The notes under the pieces were generated by a model that saw only the letters and a list, made by a program, of their open reading frames with translations, searched no databases and was not told the DNA's origin. A program made the translations under genes and the position numbers. From NCBI GenBank assembly GCA_013397455.1, contig VYZB01000057.1, positions 1,451,401 through 1,515,400 of the forward strand: a DNA stretch of 64,000 nucleotides, written 5' to 3'. This DNA is from Crotophaga sulcirostris. Its lineage: Eukaryota; Chordata; Aves; Cuculiformes; Crotophagidae. Of this stretch, positions 38,986 through 54,930 are shown in pieces (the first letter of the stretch is position 1; each line of letters begins with the position of its first letter).

Positions 38986-39602
38986 ACTAGGTTATCTTTC
39001 CACTGTAAGATGTCTGAGGCTTTCCCCTACCTGCCATAAAATGTCTTTTCAGTGAGCCAAACCTTTCACTCAAATCAATGGCCCTGTGTGAAGTCCTTGA
39101 GTCAAGTTAGCCCAGCAGATAATTCCTGGTAGAGTGGCTGGAGGGGTTGTCTGCAGTAGAAATTGCCTTTATGGTTCGACAAGGTTAACTGTTTTATTCT
39201 AATTGAACACTGAGTTCTCCAAGGCAATTGCTGCTTCCTCCCCATCTCCATCTGTTTCTTTTCTTCCTGGTCTTGTACTCCAGAGAGTAGCCTTTTGGAT
39301 GATACCTTCCCCACGCAAAATCTGATTCTTTGAGCCTATATTGTGGGGGTTTTTTAGTTCCATTGTATTTCCTCAACCCAGCATATGCTTGGATATATCT
39401 TGGCAGTGCTAGCTAATACCTTCTTGCTAACCATTACCTTTACTGACATTTTAAAACAATGAAGAGCAAGGCTTACATTAGTTCTTATGCTAGCACAACA
39501 AAGCTATGTATTTTATTATATTGGGCATGCATTAATATGGAAGAGATGATCTACATTTCTTGGCTTGTAACTAGCTAAAGATCATGAATCTTCTTGTTAG
39601 TT
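38986..39602. other. Putative PKIA intron 1: no gene seen
   Basis: No gene recognised. Two overlapping minus-strand open frames (39102-39314 and 39194-39376) are short and domainless. Confidence 0.4.
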
Positions 39603-39919
39603 TCATAGAAGCATAGAATGATTTAGGTTGGAAGGGACCTTGAAGATCATCTAGTTCCAGCTCTCCTGCCTTGGGCAGGGACACCTTCCACTAGACCAGG
39701 TTACTCAAAGCCTCATCCAACCTGGCCTTTAACACCTCCAGGGATGGGACATCCATGACTTCTCTGGGTAACCTGTTCCAGTGCCTCACGCCCGTCACAG
39801 TTAAAAATTTCTTCTGAATATCTAATCTGAAACTATCCTTTTCATCTTAAAACCATTGCCCCTAGTCCTATGAATACACTCCCTGATAAAGAGTCCCTCT
39901 CCAGCTTTCCTGTAGGCCC
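39603..39919 (-). mobile_element. CR1 3' fragment, antisense, joined to a tRNA-like segment
   Basis: The + strand begins CATAGAAGCATAGAATGATT, passes GGGACCTTGAAGATCATCTA, CACCTCCAGGGATGGGACAT and GTAACCTGTTCCAGTGCCTC, and stops abruptly at TCCTGTAGGCCC (39919). Beyond this the CR1 sequence does not continue. A tRNA-like block follows after about 20 bp of A/T-rich linker, which in CR1 orientation lies directly 5' of the CR1. Confidence 0.92.
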
Positions 39920-39940
39920 AAAAATAAGAATTAAAAAAAA

Positions 39941-40037
39941 GCCTGAGCCAGGGTGACTGTGGGCTCAAACTCCTGAACGGGAGAGTCTACTGAGGAGCAA
40001 AGCCCCACTGAAACCACTGGGCTACCCCTGGCCCCCT
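39941..40037 (-). repeat. tRNA-like segment (SINE head or tRNA pseudogene)
   Basis: On the minus strand a Pol III box A-like TAGCCCAGTGG (40014-40024) is followed 42 nt later by a box B-like AGTTTGAGCCC (39961-39971, expected GGTTCGANNCC). The segment is about 97 nt, close to a tRNA length. A T-run (plus-strand A-run at 39932-39940) follows it and could have been a Pol III terminator. Pairing of arms is poor, so it is not a functional tRNA. It could be the 5' head of a tRNA/CR1 SINE or a tRNA-derived piece captured during CR1 reverse transcription. Confidence 0.5.
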
Positions 40038-43000
40038 ACAGCTCCCCTCATGGCTCACTCTTAGGGGTTGCAGCAACTATAATAAATTGCTTAGAGATGT
40101 TTAGCTGTTCAAATCTGTAGTTCAGTTGAGCATTTCAGTCCTTATAAATGAATGAAGGTTGCCTTGCATCATGGAGCTATTTCTTAAAAAGCACTGCTGG
40201 TTCCCTTTCAGCTTGAAAGGTACACAACAATGTACTGCATGTCTGTGTGCCATTTCTTGTTTGATTTTTTTTTTAATGAGAATGAAGTCTTTTTATTTTG
40301 ACCTCAAAAGCATTAGTACTAGTAAAGTAATATCTAACAAGATGTAAATCTGCAGGGAAAAAAAAGATATTGAGAGGAATAGGTCTTATGTGGATAAGGA
40401 TTTTATATATGCTGGATTTAAAACTTCAAGGACCAGAATCTTTTTAGGTCATTTAGAGTAGGATTTATATCACCTAACTTAATGCATATATAATGAGGAT
40501 CTCTGCTCACCTTTTAAACTTTTTTTTCTGTTCAGTAGGAAGATATAAGCACATTGAAGATGCTAGTTGCATTCATTCTAAAACAAATGCTTAATATGGA
40601 TCAGATGAATCACCTTATGTAGATACCTACCTACATATGTGTACAGAGGCATTTGAAATTAGTCCAGTGAATCTCATTCTTAGCCCCTTCCATAGCATTA
40701 AGCTTCTGCCAAAAATTGAAATTATCTTTGATAGATTCATAAATGGCTTCCACATCACTGCCTTTGTACCATTGAGACTGTTTAGAAGGGTCATACTGGT
40801 CTACAGGTAATTCACAAAACTATTTTGCTGTCAGACCTTAAGTGAAAAGTTGGCTAAGGCCATATTTTTTTTTTCTGTTGAAAGCTGGCTATAAGGATTA
40901 CAGTGGCTCACAGCAGTTTGGCCTAAAACATTTGCGGAGTACTGATGATTGATCAGCGTTTTCTTTTTTTCACCATAAAGTCATATATATGCCGTTGTGC
41001 ATAGCAGTGAATAGAGGAGACATAGCTTTTACAGAAACAGTCATTACAGTGCTTATAACAAGTTCTCTAAGGAACAGACATCAGAGATTCAGCTCTGCTT
41101 TCTAATGAGAATTGTGTTGATCAATACCTTTAAAGCACTGGCTGTGCAGGCTGGCACTTACTGACAAAAGTGGCTGAGAGAACAAACTTGCTTATAGCAT
41201 GAATCCTGAATTAATGGCAAGGTTAGGAAGATATGGAGGTGCTTCAAGAGCAAAGCCCACGCAACTTCCCCCTCTCCCCTTCTAACTAAACATCCTGATG
41301 CTAAGCAGAAATCTACCCTACATTTCTCCATGAAATCTTTTCTTTTTGTATAAAGCATCTCATATATGCCAGTCTGTTGTGCATCCTCAATAGACTGAGC
41401 TTTTCCAGTAATCCTGCAATTGAGGAAGAGCTCCTTTCTTCTGTTGAGGGATGTATATTGTGTCTTCATACTGTTCTGTGGGCTTGCCTCTCAAATAATT
41501 TCCATTAAGATCATCTTAGTATTAGGAGTAGTACATGTACTATGGTCACAGTAAAAGTATGTTAACTGTCACAAAGGTACATGGCCTGTTCTACATTACT
41601 ATTTTATAGAGGTGGTCACTTCAGAAATGTCAGATAAGACAAAACTACAGTAAGGGATTTTCAAGTGCAGATAGATCACTAGCTGGCATGGACATGTATA
41701 TTTTCTTTAACGTCTTCAAGAGTTAATGCTATTTTCTTGGTCATCTGTGTATGTGCAAAAGCAATACTATTGTATAGCACAACAGATACAATCTCCTGTG
41801 GAAGAAGTACATGTTTGTTTAATTGTTGCTCTGTTTCTGCTTTCAACATAGCAGACCATGCATGAGATGGGAATCTAGGTACAAGTTGCTGTGGAACAGA
41901 GCTATCTCCTCACTGGAAAGAGCCCTGTCTCTAAGCCGAAGGATCAATTTGGAACCAAAATTTATTTTTATAAGTGTAATTATACACCTTCTCTAAAGCA
42001 GACATGCTATTAAATGACAAGTTCTTGCCTTTTTTTTTGTTCCCTTATGAAAGCTGAATATAGATAATTATATTTAAATAATGTGCTGATCGTGATACAA
42101 CATTTAGCAGCCAAAGCCTGGGAAAGTTTTATTTGAAAATCCCTTATTCAATGGCATCATTAAGCTTATATGGAGAAAGAGGGGGAGTAAACGTTGAAGG
42201 ATTGTACCTCTTAGTGCTACGCTGAAGGTTTGCCAAGAAAATGGCAGCTCTCCTGTGCTAGCCAGCAACATACACCAAATCCCATAGACAAACCATGTAA
42301 CAAGTGCCCATTCTTATTCTGTCTTCCTTTTAAAATAATAATAAATACCAGTTAGTGAAGGTACTTTATATGTATCTGGGCTTCTTTTAGGTAGTAGTCC
42401 TTTAAACAGGCTAAGTTCAGCAGCCCTAGGTACTTCTAGCCCATAAGCTCTAGAGACACTGACTTTTAATTCATGCTGGTATGCCACTTAATTTCTGTAC
42501 TTCCAAACTCTTGAGAACAATGGTGTTGTGTAACACTTGGTTTCACTGAATGCTTATGGAATGCGTCCAGTTGGGATTTCATTTGTGAAGCCATTCCTAA
42601 CATTTTAGGGGTTTTTAGAGTTCTTACAATAAAACCGAAGTACACAGAAGAAGGATAACAGTTGTAGAACTTTGACAGGTTCAGAATCTTGGAGGATAAT
42701 ACTTTTTATATGTAGCATGGAAATGAAAAAATTAACAGATAATTTGGATTGTGGAGATCAACGAGTATTCAGGGAACTTTCTGAAAATACAAATACTGAT
42801 TCTTTCTGTACCTATTAAATTATTCTGTTCTTACCATCCTTCTTTTCTCCTCCTTCATTCTCTGGATACTAATTCTGCTCCTTGTGATGCTTACCTGTAA
42901 CGCTTCTTCATTTGCATAAGATATAGAAGTTGGCCTTTTGCACGTGTAGCAGTATATGTTATCCAGAATATTCCTTAAAAATACAGAGAAGTCTTGTTCC

Positions 43001-46000
43001 ACTGGCTAAAATCCAAGGTAACAACTATTTCTATCTAACTTGCACATTCTCCGTAATTCTTTAAGTGCTTTCAGCTAATTTTCAGCGCAAGTTTCTATGG
43101 AAGGAAGGAGTTGGGAGGGGAAAGAGACAGAATTCTAAAATACCCACATTTATAATTTTTATGAAACTAAAACTGAGGAAAGGAAAGATGCCGTTTGAAA
43201 ATCCCCAGGGCTAAATTGCAAACTGTAACCCATTATCAGGTAAATTGACGCTGCTTGGGGAGAGAGACAGACCACAGCTGGAGGAAGACTTCAGATGAGT
43301 ATCACATCAGTTACCAAGGAATCCAATCCTGCAATAGCAGGTTTCATTAGTCCTTATGCTCACAGAATTGCATTCTTTAGTTTGCTGGTTCAGTTGGCAG
43401 AAGCACTGAGGTTTTCCGCCTTCTTGTTTCAGTTCAATACCATATAGCATGGTACTGCTTTTGCAATTTTAAAATAAATAAATTAATAGAACTAGAGGGA
43501 TTGTGACTACAGTCTTCAACACAGGAATCTCTGTTAATGCAATTAGTTGGGAAATTCAAATTATGTTTCTCAGAATTCTTAGCAAGTTCAACTCCATCCA
43601 CAGAGACTGAAGAGAAAAAAAGGTTTTTAGAGTGAATGGTAATTCCTTAATGACTGGTTCAGTGAATAATCACAGACTGCTGGGCACTGAGCCATTCATT
43701 GGAAGGGGAGCTCTCTGGTGATGTCAGTGGAGTTCCGTATTTATACAGTAATGTCTCTAGATAGTGCCAATACAAAACAGAATGGTGTTTGATATTTAGG
43801 AGAAGATGCAGATAAGAAAACTTGGAAGTGTTAATAAATGTATGTTTGGTAACATTATTTTTTGATCAGAAAGTGTTAGTAATGCCGTATTGAGCATATA
43901 GAAAATGAACCTTTAAAATAAAGTTCTCCACAAGCACATTTTCCAATTATTTTACATCTTGTTTCATAACTAAAATTAAATAAGCTTGAGATTTCCCTTG
44001 GTGCTCTCCATGTTTTATGGAATGACTCAAGAAGAATATAATCTTACAGAAGAGTATTCTGTGGAGTGCTGTTTGTACAGTCCAGGGAACTGCTCATGCC
44101 ATGCATCATTGCTCATTTTGCCAGCCTTAAAGCCCCATAGCTTGTTCCACCTCAGTCATAGTCTTCTCTGCTTATTCCTTTTCTCATGCACTGATATGCA
44201 GCTTCCAAAGTAACAAAGGAATATTCTTCTCTGTGGTGTTTTTTCTGTGCTAAAATCAAATTAATGCCTTCACAGTAGTGATAGATACGTTGACTTTGAA
44301 CTGGTACTACACTAATGTCAAAATCCTGTACATTGATTACTTTCCGGTTTTTGCACTTTCTTTTCTATGGGCCAGCTGAAATGAGAAGCATGAACAAATA
44401 TAACTCATGTAAGTTTCACATAGTCACTTATCTTCTGATCTTGCTGATGATATTCTTTAGTAAACAGGTCAGTTTAAGTCTGAAAACTTGTGCTGTTTTC
44501 TTACTTTATGGCAACTGTTCTCACTGTTTCCCTTCACCTTTGCAAGTTACATGCTTCATTAGTACATGGTTGAGAATATTTGACATTGCAATGCCTGCAC
44601 CTTGGGCGAAGAACAAATGATAGACTTCTCAATTGCTTCAGTGTTCTTGTAGTGTTTGAAGAAGGATGCATATCACAGGCAGAAATGCACATGCTTTCAT
44701 GCTCATGAAAGCATTTGTGAATTGAGAGGCTCTACACTATTTTACGTGTCAATGCTGGCCTCTTTCCATTCCCTAGGTGTGTGTTTGTTAGGTTTTGTGG
44801 GTTGGGTTTTAGGGTGTTATTTTTGTTTGGTTGGTTTGATTTTGATTGTTTGTTTTTTTTAAAGCAGTTTCCTCTTTCACAGTCGTTGTTCATAGGAGTA
44901 AAAGTATCCTGTCAGCCACTCAGCATTTGGCATAGGACAGCAAAGGTTGATAGCAATTAACTTAAGGCAGTCCATCTTGCAATGATAGTTAATATGGTTA
45001 TATTTAGACTAATATAAATACGGTTTAGAACCCTTTTCTTGGCTTCTCAAACACATCATATGTAGACCTTCATACAGCTGACTGAAGTTGGGGAGGTGAG
45101 GACTAGAATGAAGATGCAGAATGGACAGGATTTGTGAAATTACTCAGAGTTGAGGGTGGGGAAGGGTTTACTGTTGTCTTTTTATGTATCTATTTTAAAA
45201 ATTAAAAGTGTAAAAAATGAGGGAGGTTTTCTTTTTATTTAAAGATAGAAAGATGAATATTTGGTTGCTGTTAGTGTTTATGGTGAATTCAGGGCCTTCT
45301 CCAGTGTCCAGCAATTGCAGTAGGAACTGATCAAAAAGACTTGTACACACTATGCAAATGTGGTTTCAGCTACTCTGGTGATAACAGTGAATGCTTCTCA
45401 CTGTATGCAACTGTGCAATATTGTCCTTATAGCCATGTCATCTCTCTGCAGTATGCAAAGCCACAAAAATAATGCTTAGAAATTAAGGAAGCATACAGCT
45501 GTGGGGGTACTGGATTTGTTTAGTGGTTCCCTAGTGCTTCTTTTCTTTGGCATATTGCTCTAGTAGAAATCTTTCCTGATTCCTCTACTACATCCAAACA
45601 TAAAACATAAGGAAAGCTACATCTGAAGTATGATAGCCAAGCATTTTGCAGGAAACCTTAGATGAGTACAAGTGAAACTACAGTAAAAGCAGTGTGATCA
45701 GCAAGAGAAAGTGTCTCCCCCCATCTCTGGTTACAATTCTATAAATAAAGAAAAAAAAATCCTAACAGGTTAGATCTGTAGCAGAAATAGTAGATACTCC
45801 AGCAGGGATGGAAATCTTTCTCTTACTAGGGTTGAAATAGGAGTTTCCTTTTATCTTTGGCAGATCTTACATTAATGCACATCATCACATTATTCCATAA
45901 TAATATGAGCAATAATTATTTTCTAATGAAAAGTTTATGTCTAGCTTTTATAGCACTGCTTTCTAACCTCTGCGTTATAGTTTAGTTATTCTGCTTGCTC

Positions 46001-46624
46001 TGTTAGCATGTCTCCATTTGTTTCAGTGACTTTATGGTAATGCATTTGCTTGGTGCAGCTACCACACCAAGGTAAATTATTTGAGTCTGAAGAGGTCTGT
46101 ATAAAATGCCAAAACTAATCATACTAACAGAAAGGAAAATACACAAAACATAGCTGTGCTTGGGTATGAGCACAGTGTTCTGCATACAAAAGCTTTATCA
46201 ATTTGTACTTCTTACTCCTTACGCTCTGCTTTTTGTGCAGAAAAGAACTTTGTTCCACCCCCTACATACCTCCTACTTTCAAGCTAATATTAAAAGCAGA
46301 GACAACTCTATAAAGAAATTATGTTGCTGAGGTCATTGCTTTTATAAAGTACTCACTAGCACTTTATGAAGTATGAAAAATGAAGTTGTTTAAAATACTG
46401 TTGAATGCAGGTTGCATAAAATCTACACACTTTTTTTGCTTTCTACTCTTTCTTCTTTAATTTCTCCAAATTTTGAGACTGAGGCATCTTCTTTTGCTGC
46501 TTGCTGCTTACTACTTAGAAAATCTACTCCACAATGAGAACCTTCTAGTTCTTCTATTCCCATTCCATAACATCATCTGTTTTTCTGGTGGCCTAAGTGT
46601 TGTTTTATTTTTTCTCCCATGCAG
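40038..46624. other. Putative PKIA intron 1, last part: no gene seen
   Basis: AT-rich, 6.6 kb. It ends in a good splice acceptor: a pyrimidine-rich tract and CCCATGCAG at 46616-46624. A near-perfect short palindrome is at 44687-44717. Confidence 0.55.
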
Positions 46625-46802
46625 GTACTGCTATGTGGATATTTGTTAGCAATGACTGATGTGGAATCTACATATGCAGACTTTATTGCTTCAGGAAGAA
46701 CAGGTAGAAGAAATGCATTACATGACATACTTGTGTCCTCTCCGGGTGGGAACTCTAGTGAACTAGCCTTGAAGTTATCAGAGCTTGATATAAACAAAGC
46801 TG
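46625..46802 (+). CDS. PKIA: PKIA coding exon 1: leader plus codons 1-50 (cAMP-dependent protein kinase inhibitor alpha)
   Basis: PKIA is a small cytosolic and nuclear protein that binds the free catalytic subunit of protein kinase A as a pseudosubstrate and carries it out of the nucleus. The exon opens after CCCATGCAG with 27 nt of leader; the ATG is at 46652-46654 and the protein starts [15 protein letters not shown]. The inhibitory core follows: an N-terminal helix with the FIASG segment, then [10 protein letters not shown], in which RRNA is the pseudosubstrate with Ala where a substrate has Ser/Thr. Residues 38-47 ([10 protein letters not shown]) form the leucine-rich nuclear export signal. 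Compared with the mammalian protein as I know it, the residue after the pseudosubstrate Ala is Leu instead of Ile, and the export signal has SE where mammals have AG. The donor GTGAGT begins at 46803, in phase 1. A short upstream ORF overlaps the start. Confidence 0.97.
46633..46659 (+). promoter_or_regulatory. Upstream ORF overlapping the PKIA start codon
   Basis: ATG at 46633 in the leader opens an 8-codon frame that ends TGA at 46657-46659, in the +1 frame relative to PKIA, so it runs across the PKIA ATG (46652). The context is weak: C at -3 and T at +4. The PKIA ATG has A-rich GCAATGA, with G at -3. An overlapping upstream ORF usually lowers translation of the main frame by the amount of initiation it captures; here leaky scanning is likely. 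Confidence 0.75.
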
Positions 46803-51418
<4,616 letters not shown>

Positions 51419-51498
51419 AAGGAGAAGGAGATGCACAACGAAACCCAAGTGAGCAAACCGGGGAGGCCCAAGGGGAGGCAGCAAAGCAAGAAAGCTGA
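51419..51498 (+). CDS. PKIA: PKIA coding exon 2: codons 51-76 and stop
   Basis: The exon joins in phase (G from the previous exon plus AA gives Glu51) and encodes EGEGDAQRNPSEQTGEAQ followed by GEAAKQES, ending in TGA at 51496-51498. Together with the first coding exon this makes 231 nt, 76 residues, exactly the family length. The acidic, Gln/Glu-rich C-terminal tail is typical of PKIA and is not part of the inhibitory core. The acceptor is TGTTATAG with a T-rich tract before it. Both exon frames are free of lesions, so the gene looks functional. Confidence 0.97.
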
Positions 51499-54400
51499 CA
51501 TCTGACTTTGACTGACTGGAGCAGCTGCTGGATGTTTTCAGACTACAAGAGCATGCTGGAACAAATTTGTTTCCATGAGCAAGCTGGTGGAAAAGAAAGT
51601 GCATGTGTCTTCACTGCTGGAACCCACTCAACACAATGCTAAAAATGGGGGTACAAGCTGTGACAGAAGACAGAATTTTCTCTACCTCTGTCATTAGCAA
51701 TGGTTGAACATGTTTTGATTTTTTGTGATAGTGTCATCAGATGGATCCCTTCGTAATGACTACTTGATGGGAACACTTTTAGAAAGTAGAACAGGTAAAT
51801 CTTGTAGCAAATGGCCTTTGAAACGTCAGAGGATCTAATTGTGTATCTTAAGCAAAGGCTTGTGTGATCCTCAGTTTAAAATTCTCTGGCCAAAGTGTTC
51901 ACCCATTAAAAGAACTGTAAAGAAAGCACTGTTTTTAGAACTTTGTGTCTGTTTTACAGCTCTGTTATTTACAATGGTTTTTGTATTGTACAACTTAGAT
52001 GCTCCACACTGCCCCTTCTCAACTGCTTATGAAGAATATTTCTGTTACTGTGAATTTTTCTACCACGCGTTTTGAAAGGGCTGGTTTTTTGCATAATGTG
52101 GTGATGTGCACATGATAGATTTAAAACGTCAACCGCTAAATTGATTATGCCTAAACCTAAATGACTCAGCAACACTCCAATTTGTTATTAGATGAGCCTT
52201 CAAAACGATTTGTTAATGTGAATACTTCAGCGTGTTTTGTGTTCTTGGTACAGTTTTGCCACTTGCCTGTAGTTAGTTGCATATCAGAGACTCAAATTGA
52301 ATCTTTTATGTTATTCTTCCCTATTTTTCTAATTTTACTCCCAATTTCTTAATCTTTCTCTGAGATATTTTTTTAAAATGTTAGTCTAAGTATTTTATTG
52401 TTATGGTAGTTTTAAGAATACATTTATAACCTTATATGGGTTACAATTCAAACAAATTCCGTGGTGCTAGAGATTTTCCTGGTTCACAATGTTAAAGACA
52501 GGCCTTCTTTACACATGGGAAAATAACTGGCATAGGTAGCTGCCAATTATGTATTCTGGAATGAGTTTTATATTGCAGGATAGTCCAACTAGTGGATCAC
52601 GGGCTGGATCCAGCCAGGGGAACTATTTTTTCTATTCCTTGCCTTTGCCTCAGTTGCTCAGGCTGTTGAGTCTGCACAGCCAGCAGCCTGTTACTGATGC
52701 ACCAGGTACAGCCAAGTGCTAGAAGCTGCTACAGCAGCCTTTTAGCTAGGAGGTGGAAAGGGAAGTGAGACACTTGGAATCTAGCACCCGAAAGACTGTA
52801 TTTTTTCCAATTTCAGCTATTCCAAAATAACAGTCCAAACTGGACCTTCATTGAAATACCAGGATAGCTTGTCAATCTTAAAATATCTACAAATTAATAC
52901 CCTATTCTGCAATAGCTATGTTGATTGATTTCCTTCCCCCCATCCCGCCCCAACAGACAAGGCCATACATGAGGCTGAAAACTGCAAAATGGGGCAGCCA
53001 AACCTCTGTGTGACTGAAGTGAGTAAAGAAAGTGACTGACTGGTCACATAAGCACCAATCACAAAGTCAGAAGATTCGTTTTCTTTTATTAACAAGAAGT
53101 GATGTCACTTTCTTTATATATAGTATATATATTATATATATTTTTGTGTTGTTGTTGGTTTCAAATGTTATGCACTTTTTAATGTTTGTAAACTTTTACT
53201 AATGAATAGTGTGATTGCTTCCTGAATATATTAATCATCCGTTAACGAAAGATCTTTGTGCCCACAGCCATTTGTTTCTACCATATGTATCATAGTACTT
53301 GTCACCTGAAATTCTTTTGTGAGGTGTGTGGAGAAAAAAAAAACCCACTTCTGATCAGTATTATGAACTCATTTATTAGTGTTAATAAAAAACAAGCCAG
53401 CAGTATGCTTGTGGCTCATTAGTGTAATATTAACTCTCACCTTTTATTGTTTGGAAGCTGAATGCCTCGCTGTCTTATTAGCTGTCAAATGCCCTATCTT
53501 CTTGGTAACAGTAGAGTCCATTTGCTTTGAAAATGCTGTTACCATTAAACTAATTATTTATTCATTTTTTCACTTGGTGTCCTTTTCAAAGTTAACACAT
53601 TATTATCGATCTTTTTTTAATTATTTTCCTCCCCCTTGCTCTTGCATCAAGTCTTCAAGCGGAACTGTTTGCTCCTTTGTCATGGATTAGTTCCTGTCAA
53701 TCTAGCACAAACACTAGAAGGAAATAAGATTCTAGAACTTTTTGTAGTGTTACGTTATTGATGATCCATGAAACATCATCAATAAAAAGGCAATAGTGGA
53801 ATAAGTAATTACAGTACATTAAAGTGTTGGTTTTCCTTATTTTCCTTCAGTGCTTTTCTTTATTTCAGTACACTTCCTCCTTCTTAATTCTTCTGTGTTG
53901 TGAAATAAAATTCATTTCAGCCTTTACTCTATTTTGTATCTGCTTCTTCTGTTTCTCCTCTTATTTTCTTTTGTTTTTAAAACAATTATGGAGGCTTTTG
54001 CTGGTTTTTGAAATACATCTCTTTGTGATGGAAAATAGCACTGTTAAGTTTAGTAAAGGCTGTTTATGTTCCTTTTCCTCCAAAAGTGTATGAGTGCTTG
54101 CTTTATGACTTGAACTCTGCTTGCTGTCTTTATTTGGAGTATTTCTGTAGCATCTATAAGTTGGCCTCACTTTATGTTAGGTTAGCCTGTGCCAAATCAG
54201 CACTGTATCTTGAGTACTTTTATTATCCAAGCAATTGCAAAAGAGCTAGTTCTAGTCACACCTTTGGTTCTGTGTAATTGCATCATGTAACAGAGACGCT
54301 GATGGCAGAATCAGACTCTGGCAGGGTTATTTTTCCATTTGCCAATTATCTTTTTTCAGTAACTCTGCTACTCTAGCTTCTGTTCCAGTATAATCTTTAT

Positions 54401-54930
54401 ATTTTATTGTTCTTATGATAGGTAAAATATATAAATGTGTAATCCTAGATTATCTTAGAAAGTTCTATCCAAAAGTTATATAAATTCAACAAAGTTAGGT
54501 CTCTACTATTGGCTTAATAGAGTACTCCGTAAAGGTTTGGCATTGGTGTTTTTTCTTTTGGTGATGGAGTTTTTGTTTATTTTACAGTCTATTTAGTTGT
54601 ATGTTTTCAGTGCTTGCTTCACCCTGCCAGCCCTGTCACTTCAAAAAATAGTCTGTATTGATGTTCTTGTGGTCCATAATAAAGTCTGTGACAATGTTTG
54701 CAAGCACTGCAATTGCAAGGTTTAGATTCTCCATCCAATTGAAACACAAAGAATATAGAATTGGACAGAGATATTGGCATTTCTTTCTTCTGCTCATTTC
54801 CATTAATGTTGTCCATGTGCTTCAAAAAGGTTCTATAAAAAGCAAGTGTGCACATACTGTTATTTCATCAAACTACCATTTTAAGCCAAAAGTTCACCAT
54901 CACCTTCCATACAACAATTAATAAATAAAC
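51499..54930 (+). other. PKIA: Candidate PKIA 3' UTR with alternative poly(A) signals
   Basis: PKIA messages in vertebrates have long 3' UTRs, and the sequence after the stop is AT-rich, with no other gene. AATAAA signals occur at 53384, 53781, 53904, 54678 and 54920/54924; which are used cannot be told from sequence. The end at 54930 is only the last signal in the cluster. An AT-rich microsatellite-like tract is at about 53115-53142. Confidence 0.5.
52570..52625 (+). repeat. Possible hAT DNA-transposon fragment
   Basis: The sequence AGTCCAACTAGTGGATCACG followed by GGCTGGATCCAGCCAGGGG resembles the ends of hAT elements, which have a short terminal repeat followed by a ggccggat-ccggcc-like block. 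No matching second end or 8-bp duplication was found, so this is a weak call. Confidence 0.3.

Noticed and set aside
39941..40037. Functional tRNA gene
   Set aside because: Box A and box B are present but the arms do not pair well and the ends do not form an acceptor stem.
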